A stretch of DNA of 51,693 bases from Clostridiales bacterium (GCA_028725765.1 JAQYRL010000006.1:1-51693); one strand, 5' to 3'; positions 1-9,507 are shown, counted from the stretch's first letter. Notes: generated by a model from the sequence alone, not told the origin. Numbers and translations: made by a program.

Positions 1-1
1 A

Positions 2-73
2 CTGCACCTCATCAGCAAAGAAATCCTCGCAAAGCGAGGACTCATAAGCTGTTTAGATTACTATTTAGGTTGA
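2..73 (+). pseudogene. Group II intron reverse transcriptase/maturase, C-terminal end only (cut by window edge)
   Basis: A reading frame open from the left edge encodes 23 residues ending in GLISCLDYYLG and stops with TGA at 71-73, just before intron domain V begins. The Gly-Leu-Ile/Val-Ser-x-Leu-Asp-x-Tyr ending resembles the C-termini of bacterial group II intron-encoded proteins, and the position directly upstream of domain V fits an ORF in domain IV. The gene is partial because of the window edge; nothing shows it to be broken. Another frame reads on through domain V to 126, so the frame choice is an inference. Confidence 0.5.
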
Positions 74-138
74 ACCGCCGTATGCCGAACGGCACGTACG
101 GTGGTGTGAGAGGGGCTACAAGTTAGCCCCTACTCGAT
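72..138 (+). mobile_element. 3' end of a group II intron: domains V and VI and 3' splice site, probably class IIC
   Basis: Positions 74-82 pair with 97-105 and 83-86 with 91-94 around a GAAC tetraloop, leaving the two-base bulge CG at 95-96. This is the domain V fold. The catalytic triad position reads CGC (76-78) instead of the commoner AGC, as known for class IIC introns such as that of Oceanobacillus iheyensis. Domain VI follows: 112-118 pairs with 124-130, with an unpaired A at 132 as the likely branch point. The sequence TACTCGAT then ends the intron in the expected A-pyrimidine at about 138. Class IIC introns usually insert just after terminator hairpins, but the 5' exon lies outside the window. 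Confidence 0.85.
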
Positions 139-199
139 TGTAAATAAGAATCACATAAGTCAGGGCTGCATGAATTAGAAAAGAGGGCATTTAGAACAA

Positions 200-808
200 A
201 TGGACAGAAATACATTTTATGACCTGGTTGACATCGAAACACCAGAAGATTTTAAATTTTATGACAATATAGAAAATTTAATAGAATCGGACGAAGAATG
301 GGATATTGATGATTTGTCGCCGCTACTAATAGAGATTCCAAATGATGTGATGAGAGAACTCATTGATGAATACTTTACGAGCCTTCTAGACAGACTGCCT
401 GATGATGAGACTGATTTATATACATTGATTTATAATGTTTCTAGAACGATGAAGTCTGTTTTGAATGTAGATGTAATCAGTTCAGAGTTCGGGAATGAAA
501 ATTCGGACATTGAAAAAGAACATGCCAATAATCCCAAAAGAAGGCTGTCATATGAGCTTAAGAAATTCTCAGATTGGTTTTCACGAGAAAATTTGGTGGA
601 TATAAAAAATTTGGAAAATGGAAAAGAGTTTAAAGCTCCTTTAAGAGATGCTATGGGGATGATTACTCTTGAGAAACTTGGGATTGGTTCATATTCATAT
701 AATTTTGATGATTGTAATGATTATGAGCTTGATGATTATATTTTAAACTTTTCGGACTTTGCAGGCTCTGAAGCAACAGAAAATGCGGGAGATGACCATG
801 AAGGATAA
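200..808 (+). CDS. Acidic hypothetical protein, 202 aa
   Basis: I do not recognise this protein. It is strongly acidic, with clusters of Asp and Glu around residues 26-40 and 172-202, and no signal peptide or membrane segment, so it is probably cytosolic. A central stretch (residues 105-130) is Lys/Arg-rich. The ATG has only a weak, distant Shine-Dalgarno-like AGAGGG at 182-187, so the true start could differ. It is the first gene after the group II intron end, and its last 11 bases overlap the RarD-like transporter gene, so the two are probably co-translated. The ORF is long and its codon use looks like that of its neighbours, so I believe it is real; its function is unknown. Confidence 0.6.
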   Translation: MDRNTFYDLVDIETPEDFKFYDNIENLIESDEEWDIDDLSPLLIEIPNDVMRELIDEYFTSLLDRLPDDETDLYTLIYNVSRTMKSVLNVDVISSEFGNENSDIEKEHANNPKRRLSYELKKFSDWFSRENLVDIKNLENGKEFKAPLRDAMGMITLEKLGIGSYSYNFDDCNDYELDDYILNFSDFAGSEATENAGDDHEG

Positions 809-1691
809 CTATGAAAAAAATCAATATAGACTTGGCATGATGGCGATACTGTTTTGTGGCTTCCTATGGGGCTTACTGCCAATTTATTGGGATGCTCTCA
901 AGCCGATAAGCTCTTTCACTATTATAATATACAGAATAGTTTTGATGTCCATCATGTGTTATATAATCTGCTGTTTTACCATAGGACCAGTCAAGGTCTT
1001 TAAACAAATGTTTGCTAGCAAAAAGCAATTGGCTATTTACCTAATCGCGGGCATACTTATCACTATAAACTGGTCTACATACATATGGGCGGTTAATGCA
1101 GGCTATGTTATCCAAACTTGTATGGGATATTTTATAGAGCCGCTGATGGTATGTGTTTCTGGCAAAATATTTTTCAATGAAAAAATGAATAAATTTAAAA
1201 GAATAGCGATTGGGTTTGCACTTTTTGGCCTTGCTATAATGATAATAGGTTATAGAGAAATGCCCGTTATTGCTCTCGGCCTGGCCCTTAGTTTTGCTTC
1301 ATATGCAGCAATTAAGAAAACGTACAAACTTCCTGTAATGCAGGCGCTGTTTTACGAAACTGCCATTTTGGTTCCTATTGCTTTAATTGTTATTTTTCAC
1401 GCTGAATTTGCAGGCACTGGTCTTGCAGGGAATATTGAAACAAAAAAAATCATCTTACTATCGCTATGTGGTATTTTGACCGCTGCACCAATGGGACTTT
1501 TCTCATATGCTACATCAAAACTTCCGCTTGTAACACTTGGATTGACCGAGTACCTATCGCCTTCCATTTCTCTTTTGCTCGGTATATATTATTTCAAAGA
1601 AGAATTCGATGTGATTCAGTTTTCAGCATTTGTAAGCATTTGGATCGGTCTTGCATTCTTTAGTTATGGTGAGTACAAAGATTATAGATGA
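798..1691 (+). CDS. rarD: EamA/RarD-family transporter
   Basis: A 297-residue integral membrane protein with about ten hydrophobic segments arranged as two EamA-type repeats. The first carries FCGFLWGLLPIYW near the N-terminus, typical of RarD-like DMT-superfamily permeases, and the length matches the family (about 295 residues). Substrates of RarD are poorly known; the superfamily exports metabolites and amino acids. I chose ATG 798 because GGGAG at 787-791 sits six bases before it; upstream in-frame ATGs at 759, 783 and 792 lack proper spacing. It overlaps the acidic upstream gene by 11 bases, which suggests translational coupling. The family is clear; the exact substrate cannot be read from the sequence. 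Confidence 0.8.
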   Translation: MKDNYEKNQYRLGMMAILFCGFLWGLLPIYWDALKPISSFTIIIYRIVLMSIMCYIICCFTIGPVKVFKQMFASKKQLAIYLIAGILITINWSTYIWAVNAGYVIQTCMGYFIEPLMVCVSGKIFFNEKMNKFKRIAIGFALFGLAIMIIGYREMPVIALGLALSFASYAAIKKTYKLPVMQALFYETAILVPIALIVIFHAEFAGTGLAGNIETKKIILLSLCGILTAAPMGLFSYATSKLPLVTLGLTEYLSPSISLLLGIYYFKEEFDVIQFSAFVSIWIGLAFFSYGEYKDYR

Positions 1692-1709
1692 TGTTGTTAG
1701 GAGATAAGA

Positions 1710-2783
1710 GTGTTGGAAGAGAATAGAAAAATCGGCTCATTTGCAGTAGCTATGATATATGTCGGCTCGATAATAGGTGCCGGGTTTGCCTCCGGTCGAG
1801 AAATATGGCAGTACTTTGGCGTTTTCGGGGAAATGGGACTAATCGGGCTTTTTATAGCAGGTTGTCTATTTGTTATACTTGGAATAATGCTTGTTTGCAT
1901 TGGTAGAAAACTCAACACAAACGATATGGGGCACGTTATTTTGCCTGTTGAGAACAAAACAGCTGCTTCGGCTCTTGGATATGTGCTCGCAGTGGTGATT
2001 TTTGTTCCGCTGGTTACGATGTCTGCAGCGGGTGGAGCGTTTGTATCACAACAATTTGGAATACATAGGGCGATAGGTGGTTTTGCTATCGTTGTAATGG
2101 TAATTCTCACAGTACTTGGAGATTTCGAAAGAATTTCTAAAGTCTTTAATTTGCTAATGCCAATACTAGTATTTGTTGTAGCAGGAGGTTCACTCTATAT
2201 TATTTTGTTTAATTCGACGAGTTCTCAAACCGATTACATTGCAGAGCCGAGCCCACTTGCACCCAAATGGTATATATCAGCGCTTGTTTATTTGGCATAT
2301 AACTTTATTGGGACAATACCGATGATGTCAAAGGCGGGAATGCAGGGAGATAGTATAAAAACAGTAATCAAGGGTGCTGCCCTTGGCGGCATTATTTTGT
2401 TTTTGATGGCACTTTCGCTCAACTTAGCTTTAACTAAAGATCCTGAATTTGCCGACAGTTTAGATCTGCCTATGCTTGGAATGGTTGGAAGAGTTTCATA
2501 TGGATTTAATATCGTCTACAGTATGGTTCTTTTCTTTGCAATATATTCGGCTGCAACCAGTACGTTTTACGGAGTTACGACAAAGATCAAAGACGGAAAA
2601 TATAAAAACTATATAATAATTGTATTGGCAATGATAGGATTCCTCCTAGGCCTGGCTGGATTTAGGCAAATTGTAGCAATAGTCTTTCCAATAATAGGGA
2701 TAATAGGATTTTTAATAATTTTTATGATAATTATTAATTTTTTCAGGGTATATAAGGGACATGGAAGAAAATTTGAAAAATAA
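1710..2783 (+). CDS. YkvI-like membrane protein (APC-superfamily transporter)
   Basis: A 357-residue protein with about ten hydrophobic segments. The first carries GSIIGAGFASGREI at residues 19-32, a glycine-rich unwound-helix motif seen in YkvI-family proteins, which are related to LeuT-fold amino-acid transporters. The start is GTG, with AGGAG at 1698-1702 seven bases upstream. It lies 18 bases after the RarD-like gene and overlaps the following MBL gene by 23 bases, so these genes are probably one transcript. The family is poorly characterised; an amino-acid or other small-solute symporter role is inference from the fold. Confidence 0.75.
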   Translation: MLEENRKIGSFAVAMIYVGSIIGAGFASGREIWQYFGVFGEMGLIGLFIAGCLFVILGIMLVCIGRKLNTNDMGHVILPVENKTAASALGYVLAVVIFVPLVTMSAAGGAFVSQQFGIHRAIGGFAIVVMVILTVLGDFERISKVFNLLMPILVFVVAGGSLYIILFNSTSSQTDYIAEPSPLAPKWYISALVYLAYNFIGTIPMMSKAGMQGDSIKTVIKGAALGGIILFLMALSLNLALTKDPEFADSLDLPMLGMVGRVSYGFNIVYSMVLFFAIYSAATSTFYGVTTKIKDGKYKNYIIIVLAMIGFLLGLAGFRQIVAIVFPIIGIIGFLIIFMIIINFFRVYKGHGRKFEK

Positions 2784-3789
2784 TATGTATGACAGTCATG
2801 ATGAGCATGATGAGCATGATGATAAGAATGATTTTTCCGCAAGCATATACCATAGTTTCCCAGGACAGGATAGATTCGGATTTCCAGAATATCTTGCAAG
2901 GGTGACATCAGGCTTTGGCGGAGAAACATTTTTAATATTCGGTTCCGAAAAAACTGCTCTCTATGATTGCGGAATGGCATATAGCGCAAATGGTACCATT
3001 GACAATATCAAAAGAGAACTAAGGTCACATGGAAGAGAGCAGCTTGACATTATCTTGCTTTCACACACACATTACGATCACATAGGTGCTCTGCCATATA
3101 TTTTGAAACAATGGCCAAATGCAACTGTTTATGCTGCTGAGAAAGCAAAATCGGTTTTTGAAAGCGAAGGTGCAAGAAAAACGATGGAGCGTCTTGGAAA
3201 GGCTGCATATAGAGAATTTCAGAAAGCATATGGCAATGAATTTGAAAAGTATGAGGTACCTGAGATTATAACAGATGGACTCAGGGTTGATGTTATATGT
3301 AAAGACGGTGATTACATCGACCTTGGTGATATCAAAATCAGAGTACTGGAATGCAGGGGGCATACCGACTGCTCACTTGCTTTTGCACTTGAACCGATGA
3401 GATTGCTTCTTACATGTGAGAGCACAGGTGTTCTCAGAAATCAAGATACTCTACATACGGCATTTGTCAAGAACTATTGGGAGAGCATCGAATCAGCTAA
3501 GAAATGCAAAGCATATGGAGCATCTCAACTTATGATTCCTCACTTTGGAATGACTCCTAATGGATATACGGATGAATTTTTCGATTGGTATATGAGTCTT
3601 GCAGAGAAAGAGAAAAATCTTATTTTGTCTAATTACAAAAAAGGTTTTTCTACGGAAGAAATCTATCAAAAATATAAGGAAGCATATTGGAGCATTGAAC
3701 GGGGAAATGCTCAGCCCTATGCTGCTTTTGCGGAAAATGGTAAGCATATAATAAATAATATTATTAATTTATATAAAGGTTATGAATGA
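2761..3789 (+). CDS. Metallo-beta-lactamase-fold hydrolase with His/Asp-rich N-terminal tail
   Basis: A 342-residue MBL-fold protein. The metal-binding signature SHTHYDHIG is at residues 101-109 (H102, H104, D106, H107), with later histidines in GHTD (H201) and PHFG (H261). At the position where many family members have a bridging Asp in a TGD motif, this protein reads LTCESTG, so Glu 220 may take that role. The first 25 residues form a His/Asp/Glu-rich tail (DSHDEHDEHDD) made by a 9-bp microrepeat. There is no signal peptide. The start overlaps the upstream gene by 23 bases and AAGGGA lies just before it. The substrate is unknown; the family includes thiolesterases, lactonases and nucleases. 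Confidence 0.75.
   Translation: MEENLKNNMYDSHDEHDEHDDKNDFSASIYHSFPGQDRFGFPEYLARVTSGFGGETFLIFGSEKTALYDCGMAYSANGTIDNIKRELRSHGREQLDIILLSHTHYDHIGALPYILKQWPNATVYAAEKAKSVFESEGARKTMERLGKAAYREFQKAYGNEFEKYEVPEIITDGLRVDVICKDGDYIDLGDIKIRVLECRGHTDCSLAFALEPMRLLLTCESTGVLRNQDTLHTAFVKNYWESIESAKKCKAYGASQLMIPHFGMTPNGYTDEFFDWYMSLAEKEKNLILSNYKKGFSTEEIYQKYKEAYWSIERGNAQPYAAFAENGKHIINNIINLYKGYE
2797..2823 (+). repeat. Three tandem 9-bp units encoding His-Asp-Glu
   Basis: The unit CATGATGAG occurs twice in a row and a third time as CATGATGAT. It lies inside the N-terminal tail of the MBL-fold gene and gives the acidic, histidine-rich segment. Copy number may vary by slippage without shifting the frame. Confidence 0.8.
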
Positions 3790-3817
3790 TATATAAAACT
3801 ATTGAGGAGTACTATGC

Positions 3818-5074
3818 ATGCTTGAAATAAGAAAATTATCAAATGGTATAAGGTTGATTATGGATCCTGTCAAAGAAGTTGAATCTGTTACTTTAGGCAT
3901 TTGGATAAAAACAGGATCGCTGTATGAAGAGAAAAAATATGCGGGAATATCACATTTTGTTGAACATATGATGTTTAAGGGGACGGAGAAGAGGAGTTAT
4001 TCTGATATTTCCAGAGAAATAGATAGAATTGGCGGCAGCATCAATGCCTTTACGGGTAAGGAAGCAACGTGTTATCATGTTAAACTTGTCTCATCAAAAC
4101 TCTTTGAGGGTGCGGATGTACTTGTGGACATGGTTGAGAATTCAGTTTTCCCGAAGGAAGAGATGAACAAGGAAAGATATGTCATTGAAGAAGAAATCAA
4201 GATGACACTTGATTCACCCGAGGACTTGGCACATGACTTATCTACAGAACTCATATTTAAGGGAAATGCTCTCGGGAACTCAATAATAGGAACTCCTTCA
4301 AGCCTTAAGAGAATTACTCAGAATGTTATGCGAGAATACGTCAAAAAAAGATATACAAGAGACAATATTATTGTGAGCATTGCAGGAAAATTTGAAGAAG
4401 ACGAAGTGGTAGATTACTTCGAGAAACAATTTGAGAAACTTGACTCTGTAGCGGATGAAGTCTCTTTTGTTGAATCTGAATACAAACCTAGCATTAAGGT
4501 GGTTCAAAAAGATATCGAGCAGTGCAATCTCTGTATGGGCTTGCCGACTTTTGGCATTGACGACAGCAGGTATTATAATATGCAGGTTTTGAATAATATT
4601 TTGGGTGGAACAATGAGCTCGAGGCTCTTTAGGAATATCCGCGAAGAGCAGGGCCTGGCTTATTCCATTTTCTCAATGTTTGCTTCTTACAAGGGTCTTG
4701 GATATTTTAAAATCTATGCAGGCCTCAACAGGAATAAGGTTCGCGATGCAATCAAAGGCATTCAGGACGAAATTTCACATCTTGCTAATAATGGCATAGA
4801 AGACGATGAGCTTGAAGCATCAAGGGAGCAACTAAAGGCTGGCTTTGTATTTAGCCAAGAGAGCACAGCTTCAAGGATGCTTACAAACGGTAGAATGGCA
4901 ATACTGCTTGATAGAGTTGTACCTATTGATGAGATAATAAGTGCATATGATTCCATTACAAAAACGGAGGTTGAGGATTTGATTTCAATTATATCAGATT
5001 TCACAAAATATTCAGCCGTTGCGGTAACTGGCAAAGAACGCCTTGATTTAAGAAAGGTGATGGCATCGAAATGA
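3818..5074 (+). CDS. M16-family zinc peptidase (YmxG/processing-peptidase type)
   Basis: A 418-residue member of the pitrilysin/M16 family. The inverted zinc motif HxxEH is present as HFVEH at residues 46-50, followed at the expected distance by the conserved glutamates of IEEEIKM (124-126). The C-terminal half contains the family motif RLFRNIREEQGLAYS. Length matches the bacterial single-unit M16B proteins (about 410 residues), which act as dimers on peptides. There is no signal peptide, so it is probably cytoplasmic. The ATG has GAGGAG eight bases upstream. Its end overlaps the dut start in ATGA. Catalytic residues look intact; the natural substrate is unknown. Confidence 0.9.
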   Translation: MLEIRKLSNGIRLIMDPVKEVESVTLGIWIKTGSLYEEKKYAGISHFVEHMMFKGTEKRSYSDISREIDRIGGSINAFTGKEATCYHVKLVSSKLFEGADVLVDMVENSVFPKEEMNKERYVIEEEIKMTLDSPEDLAHDLSTELIFKGNALGNSIIGTPSSLKRITQNVMREYVKKRYTRDNIIVSIAGKFEEDEVVDYFEKQFEKLDSVADEVSFVESEYKPSIKVVQKDIEQCNLCMGLPTFGIDDSRYYNMQVLNNILGGTMSSRLFRNIREEQGLAYSIFSMFASYKGLGYFKIYAGLNRNKVRDAIKGIQDEISHLANNGIEDDELEASREQLKAGFVFSQESTASRMLTNGRMAILLDRVVPIDEIISAYDSITKTEVEDLISIISDFTKYSAVAVTGKERLDLRKVMASK

Positions 5075-5511
5075 CCTGTGTAAAAATTTATTCTAAGAGT
5101 GGGGAGATCCCTAAGTACGAAACTGAAAATTCAGCTGGACTTGATCTCCGGGCATTACTCGATGCGCCAATGATAATAAAACCTATGGAAAGAGTTCTTG
5201 TTCCTACAGGGATTTTTCTTGAGATTCCTAATGGTTTTGAAGGTCAGGTGAGAGCAAGAAGTGGCCTTTCAATAAAATACGGTCTTACCATGGTAAATGG
5301 TGTAGGCACGGTTGATTCTGACTATAGGGGAGAACTTAAGGTTCCAATGATAAATCTTGGAAGCGAGGAATTTAAAGTAGAATCAGGAGATCGAATTGCC
5401 CAGATAGTATTTGCCAGATATGAAACCGTCAATTTTGAACCTGTGGATTCAACTGAGGATTTAGAAAAAACAGAACGCGGAACTGGTGGATTTGGACACA
5501 CGGGAAGGTGA
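5071..5511 (+). CDS. dut: dUTP diphosphatase (dUTPase)
   Basis: Hydrolyses dUTP to dUMP and pyrophosphate, keeping uracil out of DNA and supplying the dTMP precursor. All five trimeric dUTPase motifs are visible: SAGLDLRA (1), RARSGLSIKYG (2), the tyrosine-bearing loop ending DSDYRGEL (3), GDRIAQIV (4) and the C-terminal arm RGTGGFGHTG (5). In motif 3 the usual Ala-Pro-Gly-Thr is Gly-Val-Gly-Thr, a mild change. The 146-residue length is normal. Its ATG overlaps the M16 stop, and the dGTPase-like gene starts four bases after its stop, so two nucleotide-pool enzymes sit just before primase. Confidence 0.95.
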   Translation: MTCVKIYSKSGEIPKYETENSAGLDLRALLDAPMIIKPMERVLVPTGIFLEIPNGFEGQVRARSGLSIKYGLTMVNGVGTVDSDYRGELKVPMINLGSEEFKVESGDRIAQIVFARYETVNFEPVDSTEDLEKTERGTGGFGHTGR

Positions 5512-5515
5512 TTAT

Positions 5516-6508
5516 ATGCTCTTTAGAGAAGATATAGAAAATAGGGAATATGACTTCTTATCTGAAAATGCTTGCAAATCACGTGAATCTAAGGGCCGAG
5601 AATTGCCTGAGGTACCTTGCGAGTATAGAACTGATTTTCAGAGAGATCGCGACAGAATAATTCATTCAAAAGCATTCAGACGATTGATGCACAAAACACA
5701 GGTTTTCTTATCTCCCGAGGGTGATCACTACAGGACTAGGCTTACACATACGCTTGAGGTAGCTCAGATTGCAAGAACAATATCCCGAATACTTGGATTA
5801 AATGAAGACTTGACTGAGGCAATTGCAATGGGGCATGACCTTGGACACACACCTTTTGGCCACAGCGGAGAGAAGGTCTTAAATCAGATACATCCTGGTG
5901 GTTTTAGGCATAATGTACAGAGCCTCAGAGTTGTTGAGAAAATTGAAGGTACAAGTACAACAAGAGGTTTAAACCTCACATGGGAAGTCCGAGATGGCAT
6001 TGTTAACCATACAGGATCGTTAAAGGCGGAAACCCTTGAAGGTCAGGTGGTGAATATAAGTGACAGAATTGCATATATCAATCATGATATAGATGATGCA
6101 ATGAGAGGTGGGGTAATAACGCTGGACATGTTACCAAAGCTTCCTATGGAATTTTTTGGTGAAAGAAAGAGCCAAAGAATTACCAAGATGATAGAAAGTG
6201 TTATCAGCTATAGTGATGGTTCAAACGAAATAGCAATGAAGCCTGAGGACAGAAAACTTCTATTGGAGTTAAGATCTTTCATGTTTGAGCACGTGTATAA
6301 TAATTCTGTGGTCAAAAAGAAGGAAGACATAAACAAAGCAGAAGAAATTATAAAGTATCTATATAACTATTATATTGAACACGTTGAGGAATTGCCTGAG
6401 GACGTTATTGAAATCGCAAAAGAAGAGGGCGCCAATGTGGCATCCAAGGACTATGTAGCAGGTATGACTGACCGTTTCGCAATGAATAAATATGAGGAGT
6501 TGAGATAA
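5516..6508 (+). CDS. dgt: Deoxyguanosinetriphosphate triphosphohydrolase-like HD protein
   Basis: A 330-residue HD-domain protein of the dGTPase-like family, which cleaves dNTPs to deoxynucleosides and triphosphate. The metal ligands are visible: H78 (RTRLTH), H107-D108 (MGHDLG) and H111, with the family hallmark GHDLGHTPFGHSGE. The short length fits the Firmicutes subfamily that regularly precedes dnaG. I chose ATG 5516, preceded by AAGGTGAT, over an in-frame ATG at 5486 inside dut. It ends in TAATG, sharing one base with dnaG. Activity on dGTP rather than other dNTPs is not shown by sequence. Confidence 0.88.
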   Translation: MLFREDIENREYDFLSENACKSRESKGRELPEVPCEYRTDFQRDRDRIIHSKAFRRLMHKTQVFLSPEGDHYRTRLTHTLEVAQIARTISRILGLNEDLTEAIAMGHDLGHTPFGHSGEKVLNQIHPGGFRHNVQSLRVVEKIEGTSTTRGLNLTWEVRDGIVNHTGSLKAETLEGQVVNISDRIAYINHDIDDAMRGGVITLDMLPKLPMEFFGERKSQRITKMIESVISYSDGSNEIAMKPEDRKLLLELRSFMFEHVYNNSVVKKKEDINKAEEIIKYLYNYYIEHVEELPEDVIEIAKEEGANVASKDYVAGMTDRFAMNKYEELR

Positions 6509-8268
6509 TGAGAGAATCATATTCTCATCAAAGTATTGAAAATTTAAAAGCGGAAATAGACATTGTTGAAGTAATAAGCAATGCTATACAGTTAAAAAAG
6601 ACAGGTGCTAATTACAAGGCATGTTGCCCATTTCACGGGGAAAAGACACCTTCTTTTGTTGTGTCGCCAGATAAGCAAATTTTCAAATGCTTCGGCTGCG
6701 GTGTGTCAGGAGATGCGATAGAATTTGTTAAGAAGTATTATAATTTAGAATTTATCGAGGCCATAGAAAAAATAGCAAAAGACAAAGGCTTTACACTGGA
6801 AAAGACAGCGTATGACGATAGTCGAGATATATATTATAAGGCAAACAAAGATGCGGCTAGATATTTTGTCAAATCTCTGATCACAAAGCCTAATGAGGGA
6901 ATGCGATATTTGTCAGACTCAAGAAAAATGGATATAGAGACAATCACCAAGTTTGGATTGGGATATGCGGACAGTGAATGGGACAGTTTATACAAGCATA
7001 TGTCAGCTCTTGGATACGATGACAAGACTCTTTCTGAGTTAGGTTTAATATCGATAAATAAGGGTAAAAAATATGACAGATTCAGAAATAGAGTTATGTT
7101 CCCTATAATAAGCACCAATGGAAGAGTTATAGGCTTTGGTGGAAGAACTTTGGATAATAAGGGAGCAAAATATATTAATTCCCCTGAGAATCCAATCTTT
7201 CATAAGAGCAACAATCTGTTTTCACTAAATTTTGCTAGGGAACATTTGCGAAAAAGTGACTTCCTGATAGTAGTTGAAGGCTATATGGATGTTATAGGAC
7301 TTTTTCAAAGTGGTATTTGCAATGTAGTGGCGACGCTTGGGACTGCGTTAACAGAAAATCATGGTAAGATTCTGAAAAGGTATGCGAAGAAAATTGTTCT
7401 CTCCTATGATTCTGATGATGCCGGTAGAAATGCAGCATATAAAGGCGTTGATATTCTAAGAGATGTAGGCGTTTCTGTTTCTGTTTTGCATGTAGATGAT
7501 GGTAAAGATCCTGACGAATATGTCAAGGCACATGGTAAGGAAGAGTTTTTAAACTTAGTTTCAACTGCAATAAGCGGCACTGATTATCAACTTAGACACG
7601 TGGCGAGGAAGTTTGATCTTACGACAGTTGACGGAAAGATAGGATATATCAAAGCTTTATCTCCTGTCTTTCAAAAGTTATCTCCAGTTGAAAGAGAAGT
7701 TTATGCCCAGAAAGTGGGTAGGTCGCTTGACCTTGACTATAAGAATATTTTGTTTCAAGTTGAAGAAAAAAAAGCAGATGATCAAAATAGAAGGATTGGA
7801 AAAGATACTGATGCTAAGGACAGAAACTTTTCTCAGACTGAAAAAGTACTATTTAAAATATTTTTCATGGATAGCAGCTATTTTGTTAAATTCAAGGAGG
7901 ATGAGTTTGCAAATAGTGTTGTAACAACTGAAATTGGAAGAGAAGTACTGAGTCTTATTGAAAATGAAATTAAACTTTCGGATAGTTTCATTGATGAGAA
8001 AAGAATTAAAGATGCGATGAATCCTGCTGAGGGATATAAGATTGATGAGATAATAAGTGGAGTGCCGATTTTAGATATTAATAATTCTTTTGAGGATTGT
8101 ATTAGAAACGCTAAGCTTGCAAGACTTTCATTAGAAGAAAAGAAGATTCTCGATATTATTGCACTTGCTGATGAGGAAGAAGAAGGACGGGAAGCCGAAA
8201 GGTTGCAGATTAAGTTAATGAAGATTCAACGTGATATTAAGAAGTTAAAAGGAGGAGTAGATTTATGA
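6508..8268 (+). CDS. dnaG: DNA primase
   Basis: Synthesises RNA primers at the replication fork with DnaB. The 586-residue protein has the N-terminal CHC2 zinc ribbon (C40, H43, C61, C64), the catalytic core, and a TOPRIM domain with E257 in VVEGYMD and D301/D303 in SYDSDDAG. The C-terminal helicase-binding part (from about residue 430) is Lys/Glu-rich and weakly conserved, as usual. GAGGAG precedes the ATG. It sits in the macromolecular synthesis arrangement dgt-dnaG-rpoD, and its stop overlaps rpoD in ATGA, so primase and sigma factor are translationally coupled. Confidence 0.97.
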   Translation: MRESYSHQSIENLKAEIDIVEVISNAIQLKKTGANYKACCPFHGEKTPSFVVSPDKQIFKCFGCGVSGDAIEFVKKYYNLEFIEAIEKIAKDKGFTLEKTAYDDSRDIYYKANKDAARYFVKSLITKPNEGMRYLSDSRKMDIETITKFGLGYADSEWDSLYKHMSALGYDDKTLSELGLISINKGKKYDRFRNRVMFPIISTNGRVIGFGGRTLDNKGAKYINSPENPIFHKSNNLFSLNFAREHLRKSDFLIVVEGYMDVIGLFQSGICNVVATLGTALTENHGKILKRYAKKIVLSYDSDDAGRNAAYKGVDILRDVGVSVSVLHVDDGKDPDEYVKAHGKEEFLNLVSTAISGTDYQLRHVARKFDLTTVDGKIGYIKALSPVFQKLSPVEREVYAQKVGRSLDLDYKNILFQVEEKKADDQNRRIGKDTDAKDRNFSQTEKVLFKIFFMDSSYFVKFKEDEFANSVVTTEIGREVLSLIENEIKLSDSFIDEKRIKDAMNPAEGYKIDEIISGVPILDINNSFEDCIRNAKLARLSLEEKKILDIIALADEEEEGREAERLQIKLMKIQRDIKKLKGGVDL

Positions 8269-9482
8269 GCCAAGATAAGGTCTGTGATAAACAATTGAGC
8301 AACACTGATAAGTCTGCTTTGATATTCGATCAAGCTGTAATTGAAAAAATGAAGCCTGATGAGATAAAAAATTATATTATCAAACAACTTGCTATTGAAG
8401 CAAATAAGAAGAAGAAAAGACTTACTTACGCAGATGTTGCTAATTATCTTGAGGAGATTGACCTTGACAAGAATGTTCTAGATGATATCTATGAGTCTTT
8501 ACTTTCTAACGGCGTTGAAATTGGTGGGACGCAACCTGAAGATTTTTCGGAAATTCTTGAAAGTGATGAGTCTGACGATGAAGATGATGATGACGGTATT
8601 GTCGTGAATGAATCCGGGGAGATTGATATTGATGCGACATTACCGAAAAGTATCAATATTGATGACCCTGTCAGAATGTATTTAAAAGAAATTGGGAAGG
8701 TACATCTCCTAACTGCTGAAGAAGAAATCGAACTTGCAAAAAGAATGGAAGCGGGAGATGAATCAGCTAAGAAGATGTTGTGTGAAGCAAATCTTAGGCT
8801 TGTTGTTAGTATTGCAAAAAGATACGTTGGAAGAGGAATGCTATTTCTTGACTTAATTCAAGAGGGCAATTTAGGACTGATTAAAGCGGTTGATAAGTTT
8901 GATTATAGAAAGGGATATAAGTTCTCGACATATGCAACATGGTGGATAAGACAAGCTATAACAAGGTCAATTGCTGACCAGGCAAGGACAATCAGAATCC
9001 CTGTTCATATGGTTGAGACGATCAATAAGCTCATTAGGGTATCTAGGCAACTTCTACAAAATTATGGTAGGGAGCCACTGCCGGAAGAAATTGCTGCAGA
9101 AATGGGAATAACAGTTGAAAAGGTTAGAGAAATTCAAAAAATTGCACTTGAGCCAGTTTCTCTTGAAACACCTATAGGCGAGGAGGAAGATAGCCACCTT
9201 GGAGATTTTATTCCAGATGATGATGCACCATCACCATCTGAGGCAGCTGCCTTTTCAATGTTAAAAGAACAACTATTAGATGTTCTTGATACTTTGACTG
9301 ATAGGGAGAAAAAAGTCCTGATGCTTAGGTTCGGCATAGAGGATGGCAGAGCTAGAACTCTCGAAGAAGTTGGAAAAGAGTTTTCTGTAACTAGAGAAAG
9401 AATTAGACAAATTGAATCAAAAGCACTAAAGAAACTAAGACATCCTAGTAGATCAAAAAAACTCAAAGACTACTTGGAGTAG
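8265..9482 (+). CDS. rpoD: Primary sigma factor RpoD/SigA
   Basis: Housekeeping sigma factor of RNA polymerase. Over its 405 residues the sigma-70 regions run in order: an N-terminal region 1.1-like part with an acidic run at 99-110; region 1.2 ([13 protein letters not shown]); region 2 with [18 protein letters not shown] and the -10-reading helix [14 protein letters not shown]; region 3; and region 4 with the -35-reading helix [20 protein letters not shown] near the end. A strong AAAGGAGGAG lies before the ATG. Promoters in this window (TTGnnn-17-TATAAT) match the expected specificity of this factor. Confidence 0.98.
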   Translation: MSQDKVCDKQLSNTDKSALIFDQAVIEKMKPDEIKNYIIKQLAIEANKKKKRLTYADVANYLEEIDLDKNVLDDIYESLLSNGVEIGGTQPEDFSEILESDESDDEDDDDGIVVNESGEIDIDATLPKSINIDDPVRMYLKEIGKVHLLTAEEEIELAKRMEAGDESAKKMLCEANLRLVVSIAKRYVGRGMLFLDLIQEGNLGLIKAVDKFDYRKGYKFSTYATWWIRQAITRSIADQARTIRIPVHMVETINKLIRVSRQLLQNYGREPLPEEIAAEMGITVEKVREIQKIALEPVSLETPIGEEEDSHLGDFIPDDDAPSPSEAAAFSMLKEQLLDVLDTLTDREKKVLMLRFGIEDGRARTLEEVGKEFSVTRERIRQIESKALKKLRHPSRSKKLKDYLE

Positions 9483-9507
9483 AGATTTAAATAATTATAT
9501 GTGAATT

